64,000 nucleotides of DNA from positions 1 to 64,000 of the forward strand of contig NZ_BDBL01000029.1 of the NCBI RefSeq assembly GCF_001612965.1, read 5' to 3'. This stretch comes from Nocardia kruczakiae NBRC 101016 (GTDB lineage Bacteria; Actinomycetota; Actinomycetes; Mycobacteriales; Mycobacteriaceae). Positions 52,193-61,914 of the stretch are shown piece after piece (positions within the stretch are counted from its first letter, which is position 1; the number at the start of each line of letters is the position of its first letter). The translations under genes and the position numbers were made by a program. The notes beneath the pieces are model-generated. The model saw only the letters and a list, made by a program, of their open reading frames with translations. It had not been told where the DNA came from and searched no databases.

Positions 52193-55077
52193 TCGCCCAC
52201 CGCCTCGGCGCCGAGCATGAACAGGTCGCGCAATTCGTCGGTACTCAGTTCGGTGATCCAGTTCTCCCCGGTGCCGACGGTGAGATTCGCCAATTCCTGT
52301 TTGCCGGTGAGCATATCGTCGATGCGCTCCTCGATGGTGTCGACACAGACCAGTTTGCGCACCTGCACATCGCGGCGCTGGCCGATGCGGAAGGCGCGGT
52401 CGGTGGCCTGGTTCTCCACCGCCGGATTCCACCAGCGATCCAGGTGCACCACATGATTGGCGGCGGTGAGATTGAGCCCCGTACCGCCCGCCTTCAGCGA
52501 CAACACCATGATCGGCGGTCCGTCGGTCTCGGCGAAGCGCTCCACCATCCCGTCGCGGCGCTTCTTGGTGACGCCGCCGTGCAGGAACGGGATCGCGGTG
52601 CCGAACCGCTCGCTCAGATACGGGGTGATCAGATCACCGAATTCGCGGAACTGGGTGAACAACAGTGCCCGCTCCCCCTCGGCCAGTACCGATTCGAGCA
52701 CGTCCTCGACCAGGGCCAGCTTGCCGGAGCGGTGGCGTCCCCGCCGCAGCAGCGCCGACCCGTCGCCGAGGAAGTGCGCGGGGTGGTTGCACACCTGTTT
52801 GAGCCGGGTGAGCGCGGCCAGGACCGCACCCCGGCGAGCCATGTTCACCGCGCCGGAACCGGTGGCGCGCGAGGCCTTCAACTGCGCGAGCATATCGTCG
52901 ACGACCGCCTGGTACAGCGCGGCCTGTTCGACGGTGAGGTTGGCGCGCACCGTCATCTCGAACTTCTCCGGCAGATCCGAGATGACCGCGGGATCGGTTT
53001 TCACCCGGCGCAGGACGAACGGCGAGGTGACGGCCCGTAGACGGCTGACCGCGTTCTCGTCGTGTTCGCGTTCGATCGGCACCGCGAAGCGCGCGTGAAA
53101 TTCCGACGGTTTGCCCAGCACGTTCGGCGCCGCGAAATCGAGGATCGACCGCAGTTCCTCGAGCCTGTTCTCCACCGGAGTTCCGGTCAGCGCCAGCCGA
53201 TGCCGGGCCGGGATCGCGCGGGCGGCGCGGGCCTGCCGAGTGGCGGCGTTCTTGATGTGCTGCGCCTCGTCGAGCACGACGCGTTCCCAGGGCTGTCGCT
53301 TCAATTCCTCCACATCGCGGGCCAGTAGCGCGTAGGTGGTCAGCACCAGATCGGAATCGGCCACGGCCGCATCGAATTCCGCGCCGGAGCGGCGCGACGA
53401 GCCGTGATGGACCAGCACCCGCAATCCCGGAGCGAAGCGCTCGGTTTCGCGTTGCCAGTTGCCGACCACCGACATCGGGCACACCAGCAGCGTCGGCCCC
53501 GGAACGGAATCCGTTGCGGCGCTTTCGTTCTCGTGCAGCAACAACGCGAGTACCTGCACCGTCTTGCCGAGGCCCATATCGTCGGCGAGGATGGCGCCGC
53601 AACCGAGACGGTTCATCGTCGCGAGCCACGACAGGCCGCGCAGCTGGTAGGGACGCAGCTGCGCCTTCAGGCCGGCGGGCGGGTCGACCGGGTCGCCGGA
53701 GTGGACACCGTCGAACAGTTCCCGGACCCAGCCGGTCGCGGTGACCTCCTCGATCGGAACCTGGCGCACCTGGGTGGCCGCGATCTCGCCGAGCAGCTGC
53801 GTCAGTGTCGCCGGACGTTCGTCGACCTTGCCCTCCAGATAGGCGGCGGCCGCGGCCAGGCTGCGCTGATCGGCCTGCACCCAGTGTCCGCGCAACCGCA
53901 CCAGATCCGATTTGGCCTGGATCAGCCGGCCCATCTCCGCCGGGGTGAGGACCGTATCCCCCAGGGCCAGTTCCCAGCGATAGGAGACCAAGCCGCTGAG
54001 GCCGACCGCGGTCTCGGTGGCGGCCGGGGACTGTACCCGCAACCGCATACTCGGCGAGACGATGCGCCAGGCCCGGGGCAGCATCAGATGCACGCCCGCC
54101 GAACGCAATTCGTGCGCACCGTGGGCGACCAGCTCCTGCACGACCGGCGTCGGGAGCAGGAAATCCATCCCGTACGGGTCGCGCGGGACCTGCTGCAGCC
54201 GCGGGTAGGCCTGGACCGCGGCGGCCACCTTCTCCCCGGCGAGCCGGATCAATGCCGGGTCGCCCTGGATCGGAACCGGTTGCGGCGCTTCACCTTCCGA
54301 CCGGAGGCAGACTTCCAGCCGCCACAGGGCGTCGACCGCCTGCGGATCGTCGTCGGGATCGTCGTCCGGTTCCAGCAGGCGCAGGACGAGTTCCGGCTCG
54401 CCGACGGTGAGGCTCGCGCGCCACTCGTCGAGCACCGAGGCCACCCGATGCGATCCCGATTCCAGCGGAACCGCCGCGACCAGCGCGGCCGTCAGCGGAT
54501 GCGACGGTTCCCGGACGCTCAGCTCGAGCCGGACGAGCGGGTCGGCGAGTTCGGTGACGAAGTCCTCGAGGATCGAGGCCGCGGGCCGGGCATCCGGCAC
54601 CCGCAGCGCGGGCGGCATCGCGGCCGCCAGTTCGGCCAGCCAAGCCCGCTGCCGCTGCCCGCCCACCAGCCGCCACCGCACCCACCACTCGCCGTCGGCG
54701 CGATGCAGTTCGGGCACGATGCGCCCGGCTCGCACCCATCGCCGCAGTCCGCGGGCCACGTGGGCGAGAAAACGCAGATCCGCCGCCACCGCCGTCTCCG
54801 GCAGGGCCTGGGTGAGCACCCGGGCGGCCACCTCCGGCGCCAAGGCATGCCCGCGCACCTCGGCCACCTCCGGTCCGGCGCCCCCGGGCACCAGCACCCG
54901 CACCCGATGCCGGAACCGCGCCGACCGCGCGATCGCCCCCAGCGGATCGGGCAGCTCGCCGAATGCCTCCTCCTCCGGTCGTGCCACCGACTCGGGCAGG
55001 CGCCACAGCACCAACCCCGACCCCGGCGACCACAAACCGTGCAGCATGCCTTCCATCCAATCAGCCGCCACCGACAC
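52189..55077 (-). CDS. SNF2-family DNA-dependent ATPase
   Basis: 962 residues. The N-terminal ~450 residues are the bacterial SNF2_N-associated region; then come the two RecA-like lobes: P-loop DDMGLGKT (about residue 500), DEAQH (about 600), TGTPVENRLEEL, and motifs V-VI in HLDRWWNPAVENQATDRAFRIGQ (about 880). It matches the actinobacterial HelZ-type proteins (Rv2101 group). It should translocate on DNA and remodel protein-DNA complexes, perhaps RNA polymerase. The start may be GTG 55077 or an ATG 7 or 10 codons in (MLHGLW). Operon with the SWIM gene. Confidence 0.93.
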   Translation of the reverse strand: MSVAADWMEGMLHGLWSPGSGLVLWRLPESVARPEEEAFGELPDPLGAIARSARFRHRVRVLVPGGAGPEVAEVRGHALAPEVAARVLTQALPETAVAADLRFLAHVARGLRRWVRAGRIVPELHRADGEWWVRWRLVGGQRQRAWLAELAAAMPPALRVPDARPAASILEDFVTELADPLVRLELSVREPSHPLTAALVAAVPLESGSHRVASVLDEWRASLTVGEPELVLRLLEPDDDPDDDPQAVDALWRLEVCLRSEGEAPQPVPIQGDPALIRLAGEKVAAAVQAYPRLQQVPRDPYGMDFLLPTPVVQELVAHGAHELRSAGVHLMLPRAWRIVSPSMRLRVQSPAATETAVGLSGLVSYRWELALGDTVLTPAEMGRLIQAKSDLVRLRGHWVQADQRSLAAAAAYLEGKVDERPATLTQLLGEIAATQVRQVPIEEVTATGWVRELFDGVHSGDPVDPPAGLKAQLRPYQLRGLSWLATMNRLGCGAILADDMGLGKTVQVLALLLHENESAATDSVPGPTLLVCPMSVVGNWQRETERFAPGLRVLVHHGSSRRSGAEFDAAVADSDLVLTTYALLARDVEELKRQPWERVVLDEAQHIKNAATRQARAARAIPARHRLALTGTPVENRLEELRSILDFAAPNVLGKPSEFHARFAVPIEREHDENAVSRLRAVTSPFVLRRVKTDPAVISDLPEKFEMTVRANLTVEQAALYQAVVDDMLAQLKASRATGSGAVNMARRGAVLAALTRLKQVCNHPAHFLGDGSALLRRGRHRSGKLALVEDVLESVLAEGERALLFTQFREFGDLITPYLSERFGTAIPFLHGGVTKKRRDGMVERFAETDGPPIMVLSLKAGGTGLNLTAANHVVHLDRWWNPAVENQATDRAFRIGQRRDVQVRKLVCVDTIEERIDDMLTGKQELANLTVGTGENWITELSTDELRDLFMLGAEAVGE

Positions 55078-55368
55078 GCCAGGTCGCGGCCGGTGGTGGG
55101 GTGCGGACCGGGCGCTGGTTCGTGCGCCCAGGCACTCCGAGGTCTGGGGATGCAGCTGTCCACGTGACCGCTACGCGGCCGAGTCGGCCGCGACGCCGGT
55201 TGCAGACGACACGAAGTCGACCGATGCCGGGATACGACCGTCGCAGGCCGACGCGACGGAGGCGGTGACCCGGTCGCAGCGGCGTCCGATTCGGGCGTAT
55301 CGAACGAACGCACCCCGTGCAGGTCCTTCGGGACCGAAGTTGTCGGGCGCGGCCGGTAGATCTGGGAT

Positions 55369-56070
55369 ATGCGGTGGGGATGTCGGGCGGGGTGGGCGGC
55401 GGTGGTGGTCGTGGTCATGGCGATGACGGGGTGTGGGATCGTCGGCGGGCCCGACCCGGCGCCGGGGAGTCCGAGCCGGGCTCGGATCGAGCAGTTGCTG
55501 GGCGCGGTCGCCGTGGTGGCGCGGCGGCCGCATCCGGGCGGGTACGACCGGGACTGCGGGGCGGGGCACGGATGTGTGTTCGGGCCGGCGTGGTCGGACG
55601 ATCAGGACGGGCCGGGTGGGCACGACGGATGCGATTCGCGCAACGGCGTGCTGGCCCGGCAGTTGCGCGAGGTGAGATTCCGGCCGGGTACCCGCGAGTG
55701 CGTGGTGCTCGCGGGCACACTGCGGGATCCGTACACCGGCCGCTCGATCACCTTCGACAAGGCGCGGGCCCGGGAGGTGCAGATCGACCACGTCTACCCG
55801 CTGGCCGCCGCCTGGGATATGGGTGCGGCGGCCTGGCCTGCCGAACAGCGGCTGCGCTTCGCCAACGACATCGAATTCAACCTGCTGGCCGTCGACGGCC
55901 CGGCCAATATGGACAAAGGCGATCGCACACCCGCGGACTGGCTGCCACCCGCCGGGGCCTATCACTGCTTCTACGCCGGAAAGTACCTCACCACGGCGGC
56001 ACAGTACCGGCTGCCGATCACCGCAGCCGACCACACCGCGCTCGCCCGCATCGCCCGGCAATGCCCCTGA
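55369..56070 (+). CDS. Exported HNH-type nuclease, probable lipoprotein
   Basis: 233 residues. Signal peptide with lipobox-like MTGC at residues 19-22. The HNH/DUF1524-type core is EVQIDHVYPLAAAWDMGA (His141), then RFANDIEFNLLAVDGPANMDKGDRTPADW with the conserved Asn and Lys. Four Cys between residues 60 and 110 could form disulfides, fitting an extracytoplasmic site. Probably a surface nuclease for nutrient scavenging or competition; inferred. The 291-base upstream spacer holds only a small GGTCC-TTCG-GGACC hairpin (55322-55335). Convergent with the TetR gene, 5 bases apart. Confidence 0.85.
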   Translation: MRWGCRAGWAAVVVVVMAMTGCGIVGGPDPAPGSPSRARIEQLLGAVAVVARRPHPGGYDRDCGAGHGCVFGPAWSDDQDGPGGHDGCDSRNGVLARQLREVRFRPGTRECVVLAGTLRDPYTGRSITFDKARAREVQIDHVYPLAAAWDMGAAAWPAEQRLRFANDIEFNLLAVDGPANMDKGDRTPADWLPPAGAYHCFYAGKYLTTAAQYRLPITAADHTALARIARQCP

Positions 56071-56075
56071 CGCGG

Positions 56076-56744
56076 TTATTCGCCCGCGTCCAGTCGCCGG
56101 AGTAGCTGCTCGGCGGCGGCGCGCAGCACGGCCGGGTCGTCGGTGACGCCCAGCAGACGCAGCGCGGCGTCGGGAATGGTGGTTTCCGCGTAATCGGGTG
56201 CGGTGCCCTCGTCGGAGCGAATGTTGATGACCGTCTCCACCATTCGGAATGGCAGCACGTGGGCACCGGGGACGCCGGTGGGTGTGGCCTCGATCGCCGC
56301 CGCCGCGAGTTCCTCGTAATGGCGGCGCAACCGGGCGCGGCGGCTCCGGAAGTCGGCGAATCGGTCGCTGCGCAGTTCGGGCAGCAGATACAGGGCACCG
56401 AGATTCCACTTGGCGGCGCACAGCTGGCGCACGTCGGCGCGGGCCAGGGCGTACAACCGGACCGCCGCCGGCTCGGGTTCGGCGCGCAACCGCTCGGCCA
56501 ATTCCAGTGCGCCGGTGATGGTTTCGGCGAGCAGCGCGTCCAGGATGTCATCCTTGGCGGCGAAGTGGTGGTAGAGCGAGGCCTGCCGGATCCCCACCGC
56601 ATCCGCGATACCCCGCGTGGATGTGCTGCCGTAACCGTTGGCCGTGAACAATTCCGCTGCGGCGTCGAGGATCTCGGCGCGCGGCGTCCGCCCGCGACGG
56701 CTGCGCTGATCGACGCGAGGACGGCCCGGACCCAGGTGTGTCAC
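56076..56744 (-). CDS. TetR-family regulator of the guanidine/urea-type operon
   Basis: 222 residues. Helix-turn-helix with RAEILDAAAELFTANGYGSTSTRGIADAVGIRQASLYHHFAAKDDILDALL pattern (about residues 22-72), then a ligand domain. GTG 56744 has AGGATGAGG at good spacing; the longer frame to 56849 would cover the first operator. It faces the permease gene across a 217-base spacer with two similar inverted repeats. Its ligand may be the substrate or product of the operon (guanidine, urea, carboxyguanidine or allophanate); not known. Confidence 0.88.
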   Translation of the reverse strand: MTHLGPGRPRVDQRSRRGRTPRAEILDAAAELFTANGYGSTSTRGIADAVGIRQASLYHHFAAKDDILDALLAETITGALELAERLRAEPEPAAVRLYALARADVRQLCAAKWNLGALYLLPELRSDRFADFRSRRARLRRHYEELAAAAIEATPTGVPGAHVLPFRMVETVINIRSDEGTAPDYAETTIPDAALRLLGVTDDPAVLRAAAEQLLRRLDAGE

Positions 56745-56823
56745 CGCCTCATCCTGCCACCGCCGCCGCACCGCGGACCGGCACAGGGCCGCGCACCGCG
56801 TCCCACCTGCGGTTGTGAAATAT

Positions 56824-56932
56824 CTGTCACTCGACAGAAATACCGGCAACGCAGACGTTACGCGGGTTACCGCAAGCGATACACAGCCGTCACCGGAAGC
56901 GCGATCCGGCCCGCAAAACTGTCACCTGATAG
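56824..56932. promoter_or_regulatory. Two operator copies before the APC permease operon
   Basis: CTGTC-ACTC-GACAG (56824-56837, perfect arms) and CTGTC-ACCT-GATAG (56919-56932, one mismatch) share CTGTCAC-N2-GA-N-AGA. The first is nearer the TetR gene, the second 29 bases before the permease start. The 95-base distance could allow looping or separate control of each gene. Confidence 0.8.
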
Positions 56933-56961
56933 ATATTGGCCGCCACGCCGAAGGACCGCCC

Positions 56962-58485
56962 ATGGCCATCGCACTCGATCCACCCTCCCAATCCCCGACC
57001 GGTGACAGCGCCGATCTCGAACGCTTCGGATATCAGCCGGTACTGCATCGCAAACTCGGCCGCTACGCGTCGTTCGCCGCCGGATTCTCCTTCGTCTCGA
57101 TCCTCACCACCATCTTCCAATTCTTCGGATTCGGTTACGGATTCGGCGGCGGCGCGTTCTTCTGGACCTGGCCGATCGTGTTCGCCGGCCAGTTCCTCGT
57201 CGCACTGAATTTCGCGGAACTCGCCGCGCGCTATCCCATTTCGGGCTGCATCTACCAGTGGTCGCGCCGGCTCGCGGGTGAGGTGGTGGGCTGGTTCGCG
57301 GGCTGGATGATGATCATCGCGCAGATCGTCACCGCCGCCGCGGCCGCCATCGCGCTGCAGGTCGTGCTGCCCTCGATCTGGAGCGGATTCCAGCTGGTCG
57401 GCACCGAGACCGCGCTCACCTCCACCGACGGCGCGGCGAACGCCGTTCTGCTGGGCAGTGTGCTGCTGGTGATCACGACGGTGATCAATGTGATCGGCAT
57501 CGATCTGATGGCTCGGATCAATTCGATCGGCGTCACGGTCGAGATCGTGGGTGTGCTCGCCGTCATCGCCCTGTTCTTCACCCATACCGAACGCGGCGCC
57601 GATGTGGTCCTGCAGACCGACCAGGCGGCGCCCGGCCCGTACTGGGCGGCGTTCCTGGTCTCCGGTTTGATGGCCGCCTATGTGATGGTCGGATTCGATT
57701 CCGCCGGAGAGCTTTCCGAGGAGACGAAGAATCCGCGCCGAGTCGCGCCGCGCACCATCCTGCTGGCGCTCGCCGCCTCCGCCCTCGGCGGCGGCCTGCT
57801 TCTGCTGGGTGCCTTGATGGCCGCACCCAGCATCAGCGACGGCCACCTGGCCACCGACGGCCTGGCCTACGTGATCACCGCCAAACTCGACAGTCCGGCC
57901 GGCACTGTGCTGCTGTGCTGTGTCGCGGTGGCGATCACGGTGTGCACCTTGGCCATTCAGACCGCGGGTTCACGTCTGATCTTCTCGATGGCCCGCGACG
58001 GCCGCCTGCCGTTCGCGTCGCGGCTGGCCGCCGTGCATCCGCGCTTCGGCACCCCGGTCCTGCCCGCCGTGATCATCGGCGTGCTCGCCGTGGCGCTGCT
58101 GGTGGTGAACCTCGGCAACGCCGCGCTGTTCGCGACGCTCGCCAGCGTGTGCATCGTGACGCTGTACGTCGCGTACCTGCTGGTCACCGTCCCGCTGCTG
58201 ATCCGGCGGCTGCGCGGGCTGCCCGCCGCCGAACCCGGCCTGTTCTCGCTGGGCCGCTACGGCATCGCGGTGAACGTGGCGGCGGTGGTGTGGGGGATCG
58301 CGATGGCGGTGAATCTGGCCTGGCCGCGCCCGGAGGTGTACACGCCGGCCGGCGGCGGCTGGTGGATGCTCTGGGCCGCACCGCTGTTCGTGCTCCTGAC
58401 CGTCGCGGTGGGCGCGGTGGTGCACCGCATCGTCACTCCCCGCGCCGCGGCCGCCGAAGCCCGGCCCGCACCGCAACCCGCCTGA
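56962..58485 (+). CDS. APC-superfamily amino acid/polyamine-type permease
   Basis: 507 residues, about 12 membrane helices. FGYQPVLHRKLGRYASFAAGFSFVSI at the start and PISGCIYQWSRRLAG and GFDSAGELSEETKNPRRVAPR in the body are typical of the APC family branch near GABA/urea-amidolyase-linked permeases. As first gene of the operon it probably imports the nitrogen compound that the following enzymes degrade. ATG 56962 has GAAGGA at 6 bases; the frame is open upstream across an operator. Substrate not determined. Confidence 0.88.
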   Translation: MAIALDPPSQSPTGDSADLERFGYQPVLHRKLGRYASFAAGFSFVSILTTIFQFFGFGYGFGGGAFFWTWPIVFAGQFLVALNFAELAARYPISGCIYQWSRRLAGEVVGWFAGWMMIIAQIVTAAAAAIALQVVLPSIWSGFQLVGTETALTSTDGAANAVLLGSVLLVITTVINVIGIDLMARINSIGVTVEIVGVLAVIALFFTHTERGADVVLQTDQAAPGPYWAAFLVSGLMAAYVMVGFDSAGELSEETKNPRRVAPRTILLALAASALGGGLLLLGALMAAPSISDGHLATDGLAYVITAKLDSPAGTVLLCCVAVAITVCTLAIQTAGSRLIFSMARDGRLPFASRLAAVHPRFGTPVLPAVIIGVLAVALLVVNLGNAALFATLASVCIVTLYVAYLLVTVPLLIRRLRGLPAAEPGLFSLGRYGIAVNVAAVVWGIAMAVNLAWPRPEVYTPAGGGWWMLWAAPLFVLLTVAVGAVVHRIVTPRAAAAEARPAPQPA

Positions 58486-58519
58486 GCGACATTCCCATCC
58501 GACTCTGCGAGGAGACATC

Positions 58520-59269
58520 ATGTCCGCAACCGCCTCGACCGTCGGCGCCCGCGACCACGCGCGAGCGCAAGCCGCGGCCGCGACCGTCGCCGGTCCCGAT
58601 CTACCCGAGGGCCTCGACCCGGCGAAAGTTACCTTCGCCCAACGTGTTCCGGGTAACGGATACACCACCGCGGTACTCGCCCGCGGCACCCGGCTCCGGC
58701 TGGCCGATCCGGACGGCGCGGCCGGCGCCCACCTGCTGCTCCTGCGGGCCGAGGCACCGTGGGAACGGTTGAACGTCGCCGACACCATCAAGGTGCCGTG
58801 GCAGGCCTATCCCGGCCCGGGCCATCCGCTGCTGTCGGATCAGGGGCGCGTCCTCGCCACGATCGTCGCCGACACGTCCGGCCACCACGACACGCTGTGC
58901 GGACCGACCCCTGAGGTACGACGGACGATGCGGGTCGCGGGGACGAAACACGGTCTCACACCGCGCGATATCGGTCCCTCGATCGCGCTGTTCCGCGGTG
59001 TGCGCGTCGGCGCGGACGGCGCCCTCACCGCCACCGGCAGCGCCGGTCCGGGCCGCTCGGTCGAACTGCTGATCCACCTGCCGCTGACCGTCCTCATCGC
59101 CAACGGCACCCATCCACTCGACGACCGGCCCGCCACGGCACTGGACGTCGTCGCCTGGCGCGGCGCCGCGGAGCCGAACGACGCCGGCACCGAGCCGGAA
59201 TATCGCCGGGCCGTGGAGAACACCGAACAGGCCTGGCTGGCCGCACACGATCCGGAGGCGATCGCATGA
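58520..59269 (+). CDS. Urea amidolyase-associated protein 1 (DUF1989; CgdA/CgdB-type)
   Basis: 249 residues, DUF1989 fold. Conserved features are RGTRLRLADPDGAAGAHLLLL, TSGHHDTLCG and DIGPSIALFRGVRV. UAAP1/UAAP2 pairs found beside urea amidolyase genes have been shown in other bacteria to be a carboxyguanidine deiminase, which converts carboxyguanidine to allophanate. That function is likely here if the substrate is guanidine. The ATG has GAGGAG upstream and the stop overlaps the next gene by four bases. Confidence 0.87.
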   Translation: MSATASTVGARDHARAQAAAATVAGPDLPEGLDPAKVTFAQRVPGNGYTTAVLARGTRLRLADPDGAAGAHLLLLRAEAPWERLNVADTIKVPWQAYPGPGHPLLSDQGRVLATIVADTSGHHDTLCGPTPEVRRTMRVAGTKHGLTPRDIGPSIALFRGVRVGADGALTATGSAGPGRSVELLIHLPLTVLIANGTHPLDDRPATALDVVAWRGAAEPNDAGTEPEYRRAVENTEQAWLAAHDPEAIA

Positions 59270-59886
59270 CCACCGTTACCGAACGCACCGTTGTCCTGGA
59301 CGAGACCGTGGCCGCCTGCGCACCGTGGTCGACCGTGGTCCGGGCGGGTCAGCAGTGGCAGATCATCGACCTGTACGGCAATCAGGCGGTGGACTGCCTG
59401 CTCTACTCGGCCGCCGATCACGCCGACCGCTACAGCGCCCAGGCGACCGTCGCCGCCCAGCGCAATATCTTCCTGACCACCGGCAGCGTGCTCCGCACCG
59501 AAGCGGGGACGGCACTGATGACCGTGGTCGCCGACGAGGTCGGCAATCACGACACCATCGCCGGCGCGTGCTCGCAGGAATCCAACACCCTGCGCTACGG
59601 CCACCACACCCGCCATCAGCACGCCTGCGTGGAGAACTTCCTCACCGAGGCGTTGCGCTGGGGGCTCGGTAAACGCGATCTGGTCTCGAACATCAACTGG
59701 TTCATGAACGTTCCGGTCGAGGCCGACGGCACCCTCGGCATCGTCGACGGGCTCTCCGCACCGGGTAAATCGGTGACGCTGCGTGCCGAGATCGACACGC
59801 TCGTCCTGGTCTCCAACTGCCCGCAGATCAACAACCCCTGCAACGGATTCGATCCGACGCCGGTACGGATGGTGGTGACGCGATGA
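59266..59886 (+). CDS. Urea amidolyase-associated protein 2 (DUF1989; CgdA/CgdB-type)
   Basis: 206 residues and clearly related to the preceding product: GQQWQIIDLYGNQAVDCLLYSAAD, VGNHDTIAGACSQESN and NINWFMNVPVEADG. The shared (H/N)HDT element suggests a common metal or substrate site. Expected to form the second subunit of the deiminase. ATGA overlaps at both ends tie it to UAAP1 and to the carboxyltransferase gene. Confidence 0.88.
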   Translation: MTTVTERTVVLDETVAACAPWSTVVRAGQQWQIIDLYGNQAVDCLLYSAADHADRYSAQATVAAQRNIFLTTGSVLRTEAGTALMTVVADEVGNHDTIAGACSQESNTLRYGHHTRHQHACVENFLTEALRWGLGKRDLVSNINWFMNVPVEADGTLGIVDGLSAPGKSVTLRAEIDTLVLVSNCPQINNPCNGFDPTPVRMVVTR

Positions 59887-61904
59887 CGACGGCGATCGAA
59901 ACAGACTCCGGAACAACGACTCTGGATGCCGACGCTACCGATATCGAGGTAGTGCGGCCGGGGATGCTGACCACCGTGCAGGATTGGCCGGGCCGCGTCG
60001 GCTACTGGCACGTCGGCGTCCCGCCGTCGGGACCGATGGATGATCTGTCGTTCCGGCTCGGCAATCGGGCGCTGGGCAACGACGAGGGCGCAGCCGGACT
60101 CGAATGCACCCTCGCCGGGCCCGCGTTGCGATTCCACACCGCGACCCGGGTATGCGTGACCGGTGCGCCCGCGACGGTGACCGTCGACGGCGAGCGCGTT
60201 CGCCCGTGGCGCACCGTCGAGGTCCCGGCGGGCGGCACGCTGGATGTCGGCGCCGTGCAGGGACCGGGTATGCGGACCTACATCCTGTTCGATGGCGGCC
60301 TCGCCCTGCCCGAATACCTCGGCAGCACAGCCACTTTCACACTCGGCAGGTTCGGCGGCGGCACCGGTGCCGCCCTTCGCACCGGCGATCGGTTACCACT
60401 GGGAGAGCCGACCGGCACCGTCGGGTCCGGGGTGCCGATGGCCGAGCAGCCGGTGCTGACGCGCCGATGGGAACTCGCGGTCACCGAGGGCCCGCACGGC
60501 GCGCCGGAATTCTTCACCCGCGCCGATATCGACACCATCCTCGGCACCGACTACGAGGTGCACTTCAACTCCGATCGGACCGGGGTGCGGCTGATCGGGC
60601 CGAAACCGCACTGGGCGCGCGGCGACGGCGGCGAGGCGGGACTACACCCCTCGAACATCCACGACACCGCCTATTCGATCGGCGCCCTGGACTTCACCGG
60701 TGATACCCCGATCCTGCTGGGTCCGGACGGACCCAGCCTCGGCGGATTCGTCTGTCCCGTCACGGTTGTCGCCGCGGAGCGCTGGAAACTCGGGCAGCTC
60801 TGTCCCGGTGACACCGTGCGCTTCGTCCCGGTGCGTGCCGACCGCGCCGCCTCGATCCGTGCTCTGGGGCCGGCCCGGCGAGCCGACTGGCCGATCGTGC
60901 TGTCCGACGGCGGTGACGGCGACGACGGCATTCTGGCCCGCGCCGACGCCGACGACACCACCACCGTCACCTATCGCCGCGCCGGCGACGACGGTGTCCT
61001 CGTCGAATACGGTGATATGACACTGGATCTCGCATTGCGCGCCCGCGTCCACGCCCTGCACCGGCATCTGCTCGAGTATGCCGAGCCGGCGATCACCGAG
61101 TTGACGCCCGGAATCCGTTCGCTGCAGGTGCGTTTCGATCCGGACCGGCTGGCCACGCCGAAACTGTTGCGACTGCTGCGCGAGGCCGAATCCGCGCTGC
61201 CACCGGCTGCGGAACTGGTGGTGCCGAGCCGCACCGTGCACCTGCCGCTGTCGTGGGACGATCCGGCCACGCGCGAGGCCATCATCCGCTACATGCACGG
61301 CGTGCGGGCGGATGCGCCGTGGTGCCCCTGGAATATCGAGTTCATTCGCCGGATGAACGGATTGTCCACGGTGGCAGATGTTTTCGATACCGTCTTCGCC
61401 GCCGAGTACCTCGTGCTCGGCCTCGGCGACGTGTACCTCGGCGCACCGGTCGCGACCCCGACCGATCCGCGCCACCGCCTGGTCACCACCAAATACAATC
61501 CGGCCCGCACCTGGACGCCGGAGAACGCGGTCGGCATCGGCGGCGCCTATCTGTGCATCTACGGCATGGAGGGTCCCGGCGGATATCAATTCGTCGGCCG
61601 TACCACACAGGTGTGGAACCACCGCTCCATCGGCGATGCCGAGGATCCTTGGCTGCTGCGGTATTTCGATCGCATCCGCTGGTATCCGGTGTCCGCGGAG
61701 GAACTGCTGGACCTGCGGGCCGACTTCGCCCGCGGCCACGGGACACTGCGCGCGGAGGAGGGCGAATTCCGCCTCGCCGACTATCGCGAATTCCTGGCCG
61801 CCAACGCCGAATCCATCGCCGACTTCCGCGCCGCGCAGGCGGAAGCGTTTGCCGCCGAGCGTGATTCGTGGCAGGCGGCGGGCGAGTTGCACGAACGAGG
61901 ATGA
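59883..61904 (+). CDS. Urea/guanidine carboxylase homologue, carboxyltransferase part only
   Basis: 673 residues, against about 1200 in complete urea or guanidine carboxylase. Only the carboxyltransferase half is present: a KipA-like domain (about 20-330, VVRPGMLTTVQDWPGR, GVPPSGPMDDLSFR) followed by a KipI-like domain (about 365-610, GDDGVLVEYGDM, TPGIRSLQVRFDP, GAPVATPTDPRHRLVTTKYNPARTWTPENAVGIGG) and a C-terminal helical part. The KipA-then-KipI order is that of urea carboxylase. The N-terminal biotin carboxylase and the C-terminal biotin carrier (EAMKM-type) domains are missing, and no gene for them is in the window. Either they come from a separate acyl-CoA carboxylase alpha subunit, or the protein works without biotin, as the KipI/KipA-type 5-oxoprolinase PxpBC does. 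Confidence 0.85.
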   Translation: MTTAIETDSGTTTLDADATDIEVVRPGMLTTVQDWPGRVGYWHVGVPPSGPMDDLSFRLGNRALGNDEGAAGLECTLAGPALRFHTATRVCVTGAPATVTVDGERVRPWRTVEVPAGGTLDVGAVQGPGMRTYILFDGGLALPEYLGSTATFTLGRFGGGTGAALRTGDRLPLGEPTGTVGSGVPMAEQPVLTRRWELAVTEGPHGAPEFFTRADIDTILGTDYEVHFNSDRTGVRLIGPKPHWARGDGGEAGLHPSNIHDTAYSIGALDFTGDTPILLGPDGPSLGGFVCPVTVVAAERWKLGQLCPGDTVRFVPVRADRAASIRALGPARRADWPIVLSDGGDGDDGILARADADDTTTVTYRRAGDDGVLVEYGDMTLDLALRARVHALHRHLLEYAEPAITELTPGIRSLQVRFDPDRLATPKLLRLLREAESALPPAAELVVPSRTVHLPLSWDDPATREAIIRYMHGVRADAPWCPWNIEFIRRMNGLSTVADVFDTVFAAEYLVLGLGDVYLGAPVATPTDPRHRLVTTKYNPARTWTPENAVGIGGAYLCIYGMEGPGGYQFVGRTTQVWNHRSIGDAEDPWLLRYFDRIRWYPVSAEELLDLRADFARGHGTLRAEEGEFRLADYREFLAANAESIADFRAAQAEAFAAERDSWQAAGELHERG

Positions 61905-61914
61905 GGAGTCCGAT

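Noticed and set aside
56845..56961. Guanidine riboswitch before the permease gene
   Set aside because: I looked for the conserved ykkC-type core and did not find it; only the operator-like repeats stand out. A covariance-model search would be decisive.
61378..61914. N-terminal extension of allophanate hydrolase
   Set aside because: Lies in another frame of the carboxyltransferase gene; the amidase domain begins at 61915 with a strong ribosome site.
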